Shown in pieces: positions 11,476 through 25,897 of a stretch of 64,000 nt of DNA. Origin of the DNA: Cannabis sativa (taxonomy: Eukaryota; Streptophyta; Magnoliopsida; Rosales; Cannabaceae); contig NC_083603.1 of the NCBI RefSeq assembly GCF_029168945.1, positions 1 to 64,000 on the forward strand. The letters are read 5' to 3'. Position 1 is the first letter of the stretch; each line of letters begins with the position of its first letter. The position numbers and the translations under genes are program-made. The notes beneath the pieces are model-generated. The model saw only the letters and a program-made list of their open reading frames with translations. It was not told where the DNA came from and searched no databases.

Positions 11476-13693
11476 GTAAAAATTTCCCCTGTAAAGAAGA
11501 ATATTTTCAATTAGGGGGCCATTTCAACAAATTTTAACCCAAAACCATTCTTCATATTCATTTCTTAGTAGTACAAATTGATTGTGACTAGTGGCATAAA
11601 ATATTCCGAGATTGGTCCGGGCCACATTTCACAAAGGGGTACCACTATCAGAAATGTGAGATTTTCACTATTTCAATTAAAACGATCGTTAGTGCAAGAA
11701 AACTAATTTTTCTCTCAACGTGTCCAAGAGAAAAGTGATGCACAACGGTCTTGGCTAGGCCCCCGTGAAATTTCATGATCTTTGGAGATGTGTAGGTTGA
11801 GATTTTAACAGATAACTAACGAGTGTAAGAGTAAGGAAAAAACTTGTAAAAATTTCCCCTGAAAAGAAGAATATTTTCAATTAGGGGGCCATTTCAACAA
11901 ATTTTAACCCAAAACCATTCTTCATATTCATTTCTTAGTAGTACAAATTGATTGTGACTAGTGGCATAAAATATTCGAGATTGGTCCGGGCCACATTTCA
12001 CAAAGGGGTACCACTATCAGAAATGTGAGATTTTCACTATTTCGATTAAAACGATCGTTAGGGCAAGAAAACTAATTTTTCTCTCAACGTGTCCAAGAGA
12101 AAAGTGATGCACAACGGTCTTGGCTAGGCCCCCGTGAAATTTCATGATCTTTGGAGATGTGTAGGTTGAGATTTTAACAGATAACTAACGAGTGTAAAAG
12201 TAAGGAAAAAACTTGTTAAAATTTCCCCTGAAAAGAAGAATATTTTCAATTAGGGGGCCATTTCAACAAATTTTTACCCAAAACCATTCTTCATATTCAT
12301 TTCTTAGTAGTACAAATTGATTGTGATTAGTGGCAAAAAATATTCCGAGATTGGTCCAGGCCACATTTCACAAAGGGGTACCACTATCAGAAATGTGAGA
12401 TTTTCACTATTTCGATTAAAACGATCGTTAGTGCAAGAAAACTAATTTTTCTCTCAACGTGTCCAAGAGAAAAGTGATGCACAACGGTCTTGGCTAGGCC
12501 CCGTGAAATTTCATGATCTTTGGAGATGTGTAGGTTGAGATTTTAACAGATAACTAACGAGTGTAAGAGTAAGGAAAAAACTTGTAAAAATTTCCCCTGA
12601 AAAGAAGAATATTTTCAATTAGGGGGCCATTTCAACAAATTTTAACCCAAAACCATTCTTCATATTCATTTCTTAGTAGTACAAATTGATTGTGACTAGT
12701 GGCATAAAATATTCCGAGATTGGTCCGGGCCACATTTCACAAAGGGGTACCACTATCAGAAATGTGAGATTTTCACTATTTCGATTAAAACGATCGTTAG
12801 TGCAAGAAAACTAATTTTTCTCTCAACGTGTCCAAGAGAAAAGTGATGCACAACGGTCTTGGCTAGGCCCCCGTGAAATTTCATGATCTTTGGAGATGTG
12901 TAGGTTGAGATTTTAGCAGATAACTAACGAGTGTAAGAGTAAGGAAAAAACTTGTTAAAATTTCCCCTGAAAAGAAGAATATTTTCAATTAGGGGGCCAT
13001 TTCAAAAAATTTTAACCCAAAACCATTCTTCATATTCATTTCTTAGTAGTACAAATTGATTGTGACTAGTGGCATAAAATATTCCGAGATTGGTCTGGGC
13101 CACATTTCACAAAGGGGTACCACTATCAGAAATGTGAGATTTTCACTATTTCGATTAAAACGATCGTTAGTGCAAGAAAACTAATTTTTCTCTCAATGTG
13201 TCCAAGAGAAAAGTGATGCACAACGGTCTTGGCTAGGCCCCCGTGAAATTTCATGATCTTTGGAGATGTGTAGGTTGAGATTTTAACAGATAACTAACGA
13301 GTGTAAGAGTAAGGAAAAAACTTGTTAAAATTTCCCCTGAAAAGAAGAATATTTTCAATTAGGGGGCCATTTCAACAAATTTTAACCCAAAACCATTCTT
13401 CATATTCATTTCTTAGTAGTACAAATTGATTGTGACTAGTGGCATAAAATATTCCGAGATTGGTCCGGGCCACATTTCACAAAGGGGTACCACTATCAGA
13501 AATGTGAGATTTTCACTATTTCGATTAAAACGATCGTTAGTGCAAGAAAACTAATTTTTCTCTCAACGTGTCCAAGAGAAAAGTGATGCACAACGGTCTT
13601 GGCTAGGCCCCCGTGAAATTTCATGATCTTTGGAGATGTGTAGGTTGAGATTTTAACAGAGAACTAACGAGTGTAAGAGTAAGGAAAAAACTT
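11476..13693 (+). repeat. Zone 3 HOR unit 1 (6 monomers, 2218 bp)
   Basis: Starts: 11476, 11846, 12215, 12584, 12954, 13324. Marker order: CCTGTAAAG with TTTCAATT; GTTAGGGC with GTAAAAG; GATTAG with TTTTTACCC; plain GTAAAAATTT; TTTCAAAAAATTTT with TCTCAATGTG; near-consensus. Confidence 0.85.
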
Positions 13694-15911
13694 GTAAAAA
13701 TTTCCCCTGTAAAGAAGAATATTTTCAATTAGGGGGCCATTTCAACAAATTTTAACCCAAAACCATTCTTCATATTCATTTCTTAGTAGTACAAATTGAT
13801 TGTGACTAGTGGCATAAAATATTCCGAGATTGGTCCTGGCCACATTTCACAAAGGGGTACCACTATCAGAAATGTGAGATTTTCACTATTTCAATTAAAA
13901 CGATCGTTAGTGCAAGAAAACTAATTTTTCTCTCAACGTGTCCAAGAGAAAAGTGATGCACAACGGTCTTGGCTAGGCCCCCGTGAAATTTCATGATCTT
14001 TGGAGATGTGTAGGTTGAGATTTTAACAGATAACTAACGAGTGTAAGAGTAAGGAAAAAACTTGTAAAAATTTCCCCTGAAAAGAAGAATATTTTCAATT
14101 AGGGGGCCATTTCAACAAATTTTAACCCAAAACCATTCTTCATATTCATTTCTTAGTAGTACAAATTGATTGTGACTAGTGGCATAAAATATTCCGAGAT
14201 TGGTCCGGGCCACATTTCACAAAGGGGTACCACTATCAGAAATGTGAGATTTTCACTATTTCGATTAAATCGATCGTTATGGCAAGAAAACTAATTTTTC
14301 TCTCAACGTGTCCAAGAGAAAAGTGATGCACAACGGTCTTGGCTAGGCCCCCGTGAAATTTCATGATCTTTGGAGATGTGTAGGTTGAGATTTTAGCAGA
14401 TAACTAACGAGTGTAAAAGTAAGGAAAAAACTTGTTAAAATTTCCCCTGAAAAGAAGAATATTTTCAATTAGGGGGCCATTTCAACAAATTTTTACCCAA
14501 AACCATTCTTCATATTCATTTCTTAGTAGTACAAATTGATTGTGATTAGTGGCAAAAAATATTCCGAGATTGGTCCAGGCCACATTTCACAAAGGGGTAC
14601 CACTATCAGAAATGTGAGATTTTCACTATTTCGATTAAAACGATCGTTAGTGCAAGAAAACTAATTTTTCTCTCAACGTGTCCAAGAGAAAAGTGATGCA
14701 CAACGGTCTTGGCTAGGCCCCCGTGAAATTTCATGATCTTTGGAGATGTGTAGGTTGAGATTTTAACATATAACTAACGAGTGTAAGAGTAAGGAAAAAA
14801 CTTGTAAAAATTTCCCCTGAAAAGAAGAATATTTTCAATTAGGGGGCCATTTCAACAAATTTTAACCCAAAACCATTCTTCATATTCATTTCTTAGTAGT
14901 ACAAATTGATTGTGACTAGTGGCATAAAATATGCCGAGATTGGTCCGGGCCACATTTCACAAAGGGGTACCACTATCAGAAATGTGAGATTTTCACTATT
15001 TCGATTAAAACGATCGTTAGTGCAAGAAAACTAATTTTTCTCTCAACGTGTCCAAGAGAAAAGTGATGCACAACGGTCTTGGCTAGGCCCCCGTGAAATT
15101 TCATGATCTTTGGAGATGTGTAGGTTGAGATTTTAACAGATAACTAACGAGTGTAAGAGTAAGGAAAAAACTTGTTAAAATTTCCCCTGAAAAGAAGAAT
15201 ATTTTCAATTAGGGGGCCATTTCAACAAATTTTAACCCAAAACCAATCTTCATATTAATTTCTTAGTAGTAAAAATTCATTGTGACTAGTGGCAAAAAAT
15301 ATTCCGAGATTGGTCCGGGCCACATTTCACAAAGGGGTACCACTATCAGAAATGTGAGATTTTCACTATTTCGATTAAAACGATCGTTAGTGCAAGAAAA
15401 CTAATTTTTCTCTCAACGTGTCCAAGAGAAAAGTGATGCACAACGGTCTAGGCTAGGCCCCCGTGAAATTTCATTATCTTTGGAGATGTGTAGGTTGAGA
15501 TTTTAACAGATAACTAACGAGTGTAAGAGTAAGGAAAAAACTTGTAAAAATTTCCCCTGAAAAGAAGAATATTTTCAATTAGGGGGCCATTTCAACAAAT
15601 TTAACCCAAAACCATTCTTCATATTCATTTCTTAGTAGTACAAATTGATTGTGACTAGTGGCATAAAATATTCCGAGATTGGTCCGGGCCACATTTCACA
15701 AAGGGGTACCACTATCAGAAATGTGAGATTTTCACTATTTCGATTAAAACGATCGTTAGTGCAAGAAAACTAATTTTTCTCTCAATGTGTCCAAGAGAAA
15801 AGTGATGCACAACGGTCTTGGCTAGGCCCCGTGAAATTTCATGATCTTTGGAGATGTGTAGGTTGAGATTTTAACATATAACTAACGAGTGTAAGAGTAA
15901 GGAAAAAACTT
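13694..15911 (+). repeat. Zone 3 HOR unit 2 (6 monomers, 2218 bp)
   Basis: Starts: 13694, 14064, 14434, 14804, 15174, 15544. Same order as the preceding unit, but position 4 now has ATATGCCGAG. Position 5 is a distinct monomer with CAATCTTCATATTAATTTC, AAAAATTCATTG, GGTCTAGGC and TTTCATTATC. Position 6 has TCTCAATGTG. Confidence 0.85.
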
Positions 15912-17760
15912 GTAAAAATTTCCCCTGTAAAGAAGAATATTTTCAATTAGGGGGCCATTTCAACAAATTTTAACCCAAAACCATTCTTCATATTCATTTC
16001 TTAGTAGTACAAATTGATTGTGACTAGTGGCATAAAATATTCCGAGATTGGTCCGGGCCACATTTCACAAAGGGGTACCACTATCAGAAATGTGAGATTT
16101 TCACTATTTCAATTAAAACGATCGTTAGTGCAAGAAAACTAATTTTTCTCTCAACGTGTCCAAGAGAAAAGTGATGCACAACGGTCTTGGCTAGGCCCCC
16201 GTTAAATTTCATGATCTTTGGAGATGTGTAGGTTGAGATTTTAACAGATAACTAACGAGTGTAAGAGTAAGGAAAAAACTTGTAAAAATTTCCCCTGAAA
16301 AGAAGAATATTTTCAATTAGGGGGCCATTTCAACAAATTTTAACCCAAAACCATTCTTCATATTCATTTCTTAGTAGTACAAATTGATTGTGACTAGTGG
16401 CATAAAATATTCGGAGATTGGTCCGGGCCACATTTCACAAAGGGGTACCACTATCATAAATGTGAGATTTTCACTATTTCAATTAAAACGATCGTTAGTG
16501 CAAGAAAACTAATTTTTCTCTCAACGTGTCCAAGAGAAAAGTGATGCACAACGGTCTTGGCTAGGCCCCCGTGAAATTTCATGATCTTTGGAGATGTGTA
16601 GGTTGAGATTTTAGCAGATAACTAACGAGTGTAAAAGTAAGGAAAAAACTTGTTAAAATTTCCCCTGAAAAGAAGAATATTTTCAATTAGGGGGCCATTT
16701 CAACAAATTTTTACCCTAAACCATTCTTCATATTCATTTCTTAGTAGTACAAATTGATTGTGATTAGTGGCAAAAAATATTCCGAGATTGGTCCGGGCCA
16801 CATTTCACAAAGGGGTACCACTATCAGAAATGTGAGATTTTCACTATTTCGATTAAAACGATCGTTAGTGCAAGAAAACTAATTTTTCTCTCAACGTGTC
16901 CAAGAGAAAAGTGATGCACAACGGTCTTGGCTAGGCCCCCGTGAAATTTCATGATCTTTGGAGATGTGTAGGTTGAGATTTTAACAGATAACTAACGAGT
17001 GTAAGAGTAAGGAAAACTTGTAAAAATTTCCCCTGAAAAGAAGAATATTTTCAATTAAGGGGGCCATTTCAACAAATTTTAACCCAAAACCATTCTTCAT
17101 ATTCATTTCTTAGTAGTACAAATTGATTGTGACTAGTGGCATAAAATATGCCGAGATTGGTCCGGGCCACATTTCACAAAGGGGTACCACTATCAGAAAT
17201 GTGAGATTTTCACTATTTCGATTAAAATGATCGTTAGTGCAAGAAAACTAATTTTTCTCTCAACGTGTCCAAGAGAAAAGTGATGCACAACGGTCTTGGC
17301 TAGGCCCCCGTGAAATTTCATGATCTTTGGAGATGTGTAGGTTGAGATTTTAACAGATAACTAACGAGTGTAAGAGTAAGGAAAAAACTTGTTAAAATTT
17401 CCCCTGAAAAGAAGAATATTTTCAATTAGGGGGCCATTTCAACAAATTTTAACCCAAAACCATTCTTCATATTCATTTCTTAGTAGTACAAATTGATTGT
17501 GACTAGTGGCATAAAATATTCCGAGATTGGTCGGGGCCACATTTCACAAAGGGGTACCACTATCAGAAATGTGAGATTTTCACTATTTCGATTAAAACGA
17601 TCGTTAGTGCAAGAAAACTAATTTTTCTCTCAACGTGTCCAAGAGAAAAGTGATGCACAACGGTCTTGGCTAGGCCCCCGTGAAATTTCATGATCTTTGG
17701 AGATGTGTAGGTTGAGATTTTAATAGATAACTAACGAGTGTAAGAGTAAGGAAAAAACTT
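15912..17760 (+). repeat. Zone 3 HOR unit 3 (5 monomers)
   Basis: Starts: 15912, 16282, 16652, 17020, 17391. The first has CCTGTAAAG, TTTCAATT and CCGTTAAAT. The second has TTTCAATT, TCATAAATG and GTAAAAG. The third is GATTAG with ACCCTAAACC. The fourth has ATATGCCGAG and AATGATCG. The AATCTTCATATTAAT monomer and the last-position monomer of unit 2 are missing here. Confidence 0.85.
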
Positions 17761-18500
17761 GTAAAAATTTCCCCTGTAAAGAAGAATATTTTCAATTAGG
17801 GGGCCATTTCAACAAATTTTAACCCAAAACCATTCTTCATATTCATTTCTTAGTAGTACAAATTGATTGTGACTAGTGGCATAAAATATTCCGAGATTGG
17901 TCCAGGCCACATTTCACAAAGGGGTACCACTATCAGAAATGTGAGATTTTCACTATTTCAATTAAAACGATCGTTAGTGCAAGAAAACTAATTTTTCTCT
18001 CAACGTGTCCAAGAGAAAAGTGATGCACAACGGTCTTGGCTAGGCCCCCGTGAAATTTCATGATCTTTGGAGATGTGTAGGTTGAGATTTTAACAGATAA
18101 CTAACGAGTGTAAGAGTAAGGAAAAAACTTGTAAAAATTTCCCCTGAAAAGAAGAATATTTTCAATTAGGGGGCCATTTCAACAAATTTTAACCCAAAAC
18201 CATTCTTCTTATTCATTTCTTAGTAGTACAAATTGATTGTGACTAGTGGCATAAAATATTCCGAGATTGGTCCGGGCCACATTTCACAAAGGGGTACCAC
18301 TATCAGAAATGTGAGATTTTCACTATTTCGATTAAAACGATCGTTAGTGCAAGAAAACTAATTTTTCTCTCAACGTGTCCAAGAGAAAAGTGATGCACAA
18401 CGGTCTTGGCTAGGCCCCCGTGAAATTTCATGATCTTTGGAGATGTGTAGGTTGAGATTTTAACAGATAACTAACGAGTGTAAGAGTAAGGAAAAAACTT
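17761..18500 (+). repeat. Zone 3 short unit (2 monomers)
   Basis: Starts: 17761 (CCTGTAAAG, TTTCAATT, GGTCCAGGCC) and 18131 (CTTCTTATTC, near-consensus). This is a two-monomer remnant of the HOR before the next CCTGTAAAG monomer. Confidence 0.8.
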
Positions 18501-21091
18501 GTAAAAATTTCCCCTGTAAAGAAGAATATTTTCAATTAGGGGGCCATTTCAACAAATTTTAACCCAAAACCATTCTTCATATTCATTTCTTAGTAGTACA
18601 AATTGATTGTGACTAGTGGCATAAAATATTTCGAGATTGGTCCGGGCCACATTTCACAAAGGGGTACCACTATCAGAAATGTGAGATTTTCACTATTTCA
18701 ATTAAAACGATCGTTAGTGCAAGAAAACTAATTTTTCTCTCAACGTGTCCAAGAGAAAAGTGATGCACAACGGTCTTGGCTAGGCCCCCGTGAAATTTCA
18801 TGATCTTTGGAGATGTGTAGGTTGAGATTTTAACAGATAACTAACGAGTGTAAGAGTAAGGAAAAAACTTGTAAAAATTTCCCCTGAAAAGAAGAATATT
18901 TTCAATTAGGGGGCCATTTCAACAAATTTTAACCCAAAACCATTCTTCATATTCATTTCTTAGTAGTACAAATTGATTGTGACTAGTGGCATAAAATATT
19001 CCGAGATTGGTCCGGGCCACATTTCACAAAGGGGTACCACTATCAGAAATGTGAGATTTTCACTATTTCGATTAAAACGATCGTTAGGGCAAGAAAACTA
19101 ATTTTTCTCTCAACGTGTCCAAGAGAAAAGTGATGCACAACGGTCTTGGCTAGGCCCCCGTGAAATTTCATGATCTTTGGAGATGTGTAGGTTGAGATTT
19201 TAGCAGATAACTAACGAGTGTAAAAGTAAGGAAAAAACTTGTTAAAATTTCCCCTGAAAAGAAGAATATTTTCAATTAGGGGGCCATTTCAACAAATTTT
19301 TACCCAAAACCATTCTTCATATTCATTTCTTAGTAGTACAAATTGATTGTGATTAGTGGCAAAAAATATTCCGAGATTGGTCCGGGCCACATTTCACAAA
19401 GGGGTACCACTATCAGAAATGTGAGATTTTCACTATTTCGATTAAAACGATCGTTAGTGCAAGAAAACTAATTTTTCTCTCAACGTGTCCAAGAGAAAAG
19501 TGATGCACAACGGTCTTGGCTAGGCCCCCGTGAAATTTCATGATCTTTGGAGATGTGTAGGTTGAGATTTTAACAGATAACTAACGAGTGTAAGAGTAAG
19601 GAAAAAACTTGTAAAAATTTCCCCTGAAAAGAAGAATATTTTCAATTAGGGGGCCATTTCAACAAATTTTAACCCAAAACCATTCTTCATATTCATTTCT
19701 TAGTAGTACAAATTGATTGTGACTAGTGGCATAAAATATGCCGAGATTGGTCCGGGCCACATTTCACAAAGGGGTACCACTATCAGAAATGTGAGATTTT
19801 CACTATTTCGATTAAAACGATCGTTAGTGCAAGAAAACTAATTTTTCTCTCAACGTGTCCAAGAGAAAAGTGATGCACAACGGTCTTGGCTAGGCCCCCG
19901 TGAAATTTCATGATCTTTGGAGATGTGTAGGTTGAGATTTTAACATATAACTAACGAGTGTAAGAGTAAGGAAAAAACTTGTTAAAATTTCCCCTGAAAA
20001 GAAGAATATTTTCAATTAGGGGGCCATTTCAACAAATTTTAACCCAAAACAAATCTTCATATTAATTTCTTAGTAGTAAAAATTCATTGTGACTAGTGGC
20101 AAAAAATATTCCGAGATTGGTCCGGGCCACATTTCACAAAGGGGTACCACTATCAGAAATGTGAGATTTTCACTATTTCGATTAAAACGATCGTTAGTGC
20201 AAGAAAACTAATTTTTCTCTCAACGTGTCCAAGAGAAAAGTGATGCACAACGGTCTAGGCTAGGCCCCCGTGAAATTTCATTATCTTTGGAGATGTGTAG
20301 GTTGAGATTTTAACAGATAACTAACGAGTGTAAGAGTAAGGAAAAAACTTGTAAAAATTTCCCCTGAAAAGAAGAATATTTTCAATTAGGGGGCCATTTC
20401 AAAAAAATTTTAACCCAAAACCATTCTTCATATTCATTTCTTAGTAGTACAAATTGATTGTGACTAGTGGCATAAAATATTCCGAGATTGGTCCGGGCCA
20501 CATTTCACAAAGGGGTACCACTATCAGAAATGTGAGATTTTCACTATTTCGATTAAAACGATCGTTAGTGCAAGAAAACTAATTTTTCTCTCAATGTGTC
20601 CAAGAGAAAAGTGATGCACAACGGTCTTGGCTAGGACCCCGTGAAATTTCATGATCTTTGGAGATGTGTAGGTTGAGATTTTAACGGATAACTAACGAGT
20701 GTAAGAGTAAGGAAAAAACTTGTTAAAATTTCCCCTGAAAAGAAGAATATTTTCAATTAGGGGGCCATTTCAACAAATTTTAACCCAAAACCATTCTTCA
20801 TATTCATTTCTTAGTAGTACAAATTGATTGTGACTAGTGGCATAAAATATTCCGAGATTGGTCCGGGCCACATTTCACAAAGGGGTACCACTATCAGAAA
20901 TGTGAGATTTTCACTATTTCGATTAAAACGATCGTTAGTGCAAGAAAACTAATTTTTCTCTCAACGTGTCCAAGAGAAAAGTGATGCACAACGGTCTTGG
21001 CTAGGTCCCCGTGAAATTTCATGATCTTTGGAGATGTGTAGGTTGAGATTTTAACCGATAACTAACGAGTGTAAGAGTAAGGAAAAAACTT
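18501..21091 (+). repeat. Zone 3 HOR unit (7 monomers)
   Basis: Starts: 18501, 18871, 19241, 19611, 19981, 20351, 20722. The first six repeat the marker order of 13694-15911, including ATATGCC at position 4 and the AATCTTCATATTAAT/GGTCTAGGC/CATTATC monomer at position 5. The seventh (20722) is a near-consensus monomer absent from the earlier copy. Confidence 0.85.
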
Positions 21092-24048
21092 GTAAAAATT
21101 TCCCCTGTAAAGAAGAATATTTTCAATTAGGGGGCCATTTCAACAAATTTTAACCCAAAACCATTCTTCATATTCATTTCTTAGTAGTACAAATTGATTG
21201 TGACTAGTGGCATAAAATATTCCGAGATTGGTCCGGGCCACATTTCACAAAGGGGTACCACTATCAGAAATGTGAGATTTTCACTATTTCAATTAAAACG
21301 ATCGTTAGTGCAAGAAAACTAATTTTTCTCTCAACGTGTCCAAGAGAAAAGTGATGCACAACGGTCTTGGCTAGGCCCCCGTTAAATTTCATGATCTTTG
21401 GAGATGTGTAGGTTGAGATTTTAACAGATAACTAACGAGTGTAAGAGTAAGGAAAAAACTTGTAAAAATTTCCCCTGAAAAGAAGAATATTTTCAATTAG
21501 GGGGCCATTTCAACAAATTTTAACCCAAAACCATTCTTCATATTCATTTCTTAGTAGTACAAATTGATTGTGACTAGTGGCATAAAATATTCCGAGATTG
21601 GTCCGGGCCACATTTCACAAAGGGGTACCACTATCAGAAATGTGAGATTTTCACTATTTCAATTAAAACGATCGTTAGTGCAAGAAAACTAATTTTTCTC
21701 TCAACGTGTCCAAGAGAAAAGTGATGCACAACGGTCTTGGCTAGGCCCCGTGAAATTTCATGATCTTTGGAGATGTGTAGGTTGAGATTTTAGCAGATAA
21801 CTAACGAGTGTAAAAGTAAGGAAAAAACTTGTTAAAATTTCCCCTGAAAAGAAGAATATTTTCAATTAGGGGGCCATTTCAACAAATTTTTACCCTAAAC
21901 CATTCTTCATATTCATTTCTTAGTAGTACAAATTGATTGTGATTAGTGGCAAAAAATATTCCGAGATTGGTCCGGGCCACATTTCACAAAGGGGTACCAC
22001 TATCAGAAATGTGAGATTTTCACTATTTCGATTAAAACGATCGTTAGTGCAAGAAAACTAATTTTTCTCTCAACGTGTCCAAGAGAAAAGTGATGCACAA
22101 CGGTCTTGGCTAGGCCCCCGTGAAATTTCATGATCTTTGGAGATGTGTAGGTTGAGATTTTAACAGATAACTAACGAGTGTAAGAGTAAGGAAAAAACTT
22201 GTAAAAATTTCCCCTGAAAAGAAGAATATTTTCAATTAGGGGGCCATTTCAACAAATTTTAACCCAAAACCATTCTTCATATTCATTTCTTAGTAGTACA
22301 AATTGATTGTGACTAGTGGCATAAAATATGCCGAGATTGGTCCGGGCCACATTTCACAAAGGGGTACCACTATCAGAAATGTGAGATTTTCACTATTTCG
22401 ATTAAAATGATCGTTAGTGCAAGAAAACTAATTTTTCTCTCAACGTGTCCAAGAGAAAAGTGATGCACAACGGTCTTGGCTAGGCCCCCGTGAAATTTCA
22501 TGATCTTTGGAGATGTGTAGGTTGAGATTTTAACAGATAACTAACGAGTGTAAGAGTAAGGAAAAAACTTGTAAAAATTTCCCCTAAAAAGAAGAATATT
22601 TTCAATTAGGGGGCCATTTCAACAAATTTTAACCCAAAACCATTCTTCATATTCATTTCTTAGTAGTACAAATTGATTGTGACTAGTGGCATAAAATATG
22701 CCGAGATTGGTCCGGGCCACATTTCACAAAGGGGTACCACTATCAGAAATGTGAGATTTTCACTATTTCGATTAAAACGATCGTTAGTGCAAGAAAACTA
22801 ATTTTTCTCTCAACGTGTCCAAGAGAAAAGTGATGCACAACGGTCTTGGCTAGGCCCCCGTGAAATTTCATGATCTTTGGAGATGTGTAGGTTGAGATTT
22901 TAACAGATAACTAACGAGTGTAAGAGTAAGGAAAAAACTTGTTAAAATTTCCCCTGAAAAGAAGAATATTTTCAATTAGGGGGCCATTTCAACAAATTTT
23001 AACCCAAAACCCATCTTCATATTTATTTCTTAGTAGTAAAAATTCATTGTGACTAGTGGCAAAAAATATTCCGAGATTGGTCCGGGCCACATTTCACAAA
23101 GGGGTACCACTATCAGAAATGTGAGATTTTCACTATTTCGATTAAAACGATCGTTAGTGCAAGAAAACTAATTTTTCTCTCAACGTGTCCAAGAGAAAAG
23201 TGATGCACAACGGTCTAGGCTAGGCCCCCGTGAAATTTCATTATCTTTGGAGATGTGTAGGTTGAGATTTTAACAGATAACTAACGAGTGTAAGAGTAAG
23301 GAAAAAACTTGTAAAAATTTCCCCGGAAAAGAAGAATATTTTCAATTAGGGGGCCATTTCAAAAAAATTTAACCCAAAACCATTCTTCATATTCATTTCT
23401 TAGTAGTACAAATTGATTGTGACTAGTGGCATAAAATATTCCGAGATTGGTCCGGGCCACATTTCACAAAGGGGTACCACTATCAGAAATGTGAGATTTT
23501 CACTATTTCGATTAAAACGATCGTTAGTGCAAGAAAACTAATTTTTCTCTCAATGTGTCCAAGAGAAAAGTGATGCACAACGGTCTTGGCTAGGCCCCCG
23601 TGAAATTTCATGATCTTTGGTGATGTGTAGGTTGAGATTTTAACAGATAACTAACGAGTGTAAGAGTAAGGAAAAAACTTGTTAAAATTTCCCCGGAAAA
23701 GAAGAATATTTTAAATTAGGGGCCATTTCAACAAATTTTAACCCAAAACCATTCTTCATATTCATTTCTTAGTAGTACAAATTGATTGTGACTAGTGGCA
23801 TAAAATATTCCGAGATTGAGTCCGGCCACATTTCACAAAGGGGTACCACTATCAGAAATGTGAGATTTTCACTATTTCGATTAAAACGATCGTTAGTGCA
23901 AGAAAACTAATTTTTCTCTCAACGTGTCCAAGAGAAAAGTGATGCACAACGGTCTTGGCTAGGCCCCGTGAAATTTCATGATCTTTGGAGATGTGTAGGT
24001 TGAGATTTTAACAGATAACTAACGAGTGTAAGAGTAAGGAAAAAACTT
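21092..24048 (+). repeat. Zone 3 HOR unit (8 monomers)
   Basis: Starts: 21092, 21462, 21831, 22201, 22571, 22941, 23311, 23681. The first four match 15912-17390, including CCGTTAAAT in the first, TTTCAATT in the second and ACCCTAAACC in the third. Two ATATGCC monomers follow each other (22201, 22571). 22941 has CCCATCTTCATATTTATTTC with GGTCTAGGC and CATTATC. 23311 and 23681 share CCCCGGAAAAG. Confidence 0.85.
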
Positions 24049-25897
24049 GTAAAAATTTCCCCTGTAAAGAAGAATATTTTCAATTAGGGGGCCATTTCAA
24101 CAAATTTTAACCCAAAACCATTCTTCATATTCATTTCTTAGTAGTACAAATTGATTGTGACTAGTGGCATAAAATATTCCGAGATTGGTCCGGGCCACAT
24201 TTCACAAAGGGGTACCACTATCAGAAATGTGAGATTTTCACTATTTCGATTAAAACGATCGTTAGTGCAAGAAAACTAATTTTTCTCTCAACGTGTCCAA
24301 GAGAAAAGTGATGCACAACGGTCTTGGCTAGGCCCCCGTGAAATTTCATGATCTTTGGAGATGTGTAGGTTGAGATTTTAACGGATAACTAACGAGTGTA
24401 AGAGTAAGGAAAAAACTTGTAAAAATTTCCCTGTAAAGAAGAATATTTTCAATTAGGGGGCCATTTCAACAAATTTTAACCCAAAACCATTCTTCATATT
24501 CATTTCTTAGTAGTACAAATTGATTGTGACTAGTGGCATAAAATATTCCGAGATTGGTCCGGGCCACATTTCACAAAGGGGTACCACTATCAGAAATGTG
24601 AGATTTTCACTATTTCAATTAAAACGATCGTTAGTGCAAGAAAACTAATTTTTCTCTCAACGTGTCCAAGAGAAAAGTGATGCACAACGGTCTTGGCTAG
24701 GCCCCCGTGAAATTTCATGATCTTTGGAGATGTGTAGGTTGAGATTTTAGCATATAACTAACGAGTGTAAAAGTAAGGAAAAAACTTGTTAAAATTTCCC
24801 CTGAAAAGAAGAATATTTTCAATTAGGGGGCCATTTCAACAAATTTTTACCCAAAACCATTCTTCATATTCATTTCTTAGTAGTACAAATTGATTGTGAT
24901 TAGTGGCAAAAAATATTCCGAGATTGGTCCGTGCCACATTTCACAAAGGGGTACCACTATCAGAAATGTGAGATTTTCACTATTTCGATTAAAACGATCG
25001 TTAGTGCAAGAAAACTAATTTTTCTCTCAACGTGTCCAAGAGAAAAGTGATGCACAACGGTCTTGGCTAGGCCCCCGTGAAATTTCATGATCTTTGGAGA
25101 TGTGTAGGTTGAGATTTTAACATATAACTAACGAGTGTAAGAGTAAGGAAAAAACTTGTAAAAATTTCCCCAGAAAAGAAGAATATTTTCAATTAGGGGG
25201 CCATTTCAACAAATTTTAACCCAAAACCATTCTTCATATTCATTTCTTAGTAGTACAAATTGATTGTGACTAGTGGCATAAAATATGCCGAGATTGGTCC
25301 GGCCCACATTTCACAAAGGGGTACCACTATCAGAAATGTGAGATTTTCACTATTTCGATTAAAATGATCGTTAGTGCAAGAAAACTAATTTTTCTCTCAA
25401 CGTGTCCAAGAGAAAAGTGATGCACAACGGTCTTGGCTAGGCCCCCGTGAAATTTCATGATCTTTGGAGATGTGTAGGTTGAGATTTTAACATATAACTA
25501 ACGAGTGTAAGAGTAAGGAAAAAACTTGTTAAAATTTCCCCTGAAAAGAAGAATATTTTCAATTAGGGGGCCATTTCAACAAATTTTAACCCAAAACCAT
25601 TATTCATATTCATTTCTTAGTAGTACAAATTGATTGTGACTAGTGGCATAAAATATTCCGAGATTGGTCCGGGCCACATTTCACAAAGGGGTACCACTAT
25701 CATAAATGTGAGATTTTCACTATTTCGATTAAAACGATCGTTAGTGCAAGAAAACTAATTTTTCTCTCAACGTGTCCAAGAGAAAAGTGATGCACAACGG
25801 TCTTGGCTAGGCCCCCGTGAAATTTCATGATCTTTGGAGATGTGTAGGTTGAGATTTTAACATATAACTAACGAGTGTAAGAGTAAGGAAAAAACTT
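24049..25897 (+). repeat. Zone 3 HOR unit (5 monomers)
   Basis: Starts: 24049, 24419, 24788, 25158, 25528. The first two both carry the GTAAAG marker; only the second has TTTCAATT. Then come GATTAG, ATATGCC/AATGATCG (with CCCCAGAAAAG), and a monomer with CATTATTCAT. TTAACATAT or TTAGCATAT appears in the last four. Confidence 0.8.

Noticed and set aside
16714..16722. Plant-type telomere unit CCCTAAACC (also at 21893-21901)
   Set aside because: It is a single unit made by one A-to-T change in the monomer's CCCAAAACC, and it is shared by two monomers through the zone-3 duplication. There is no tandem telomere tract.
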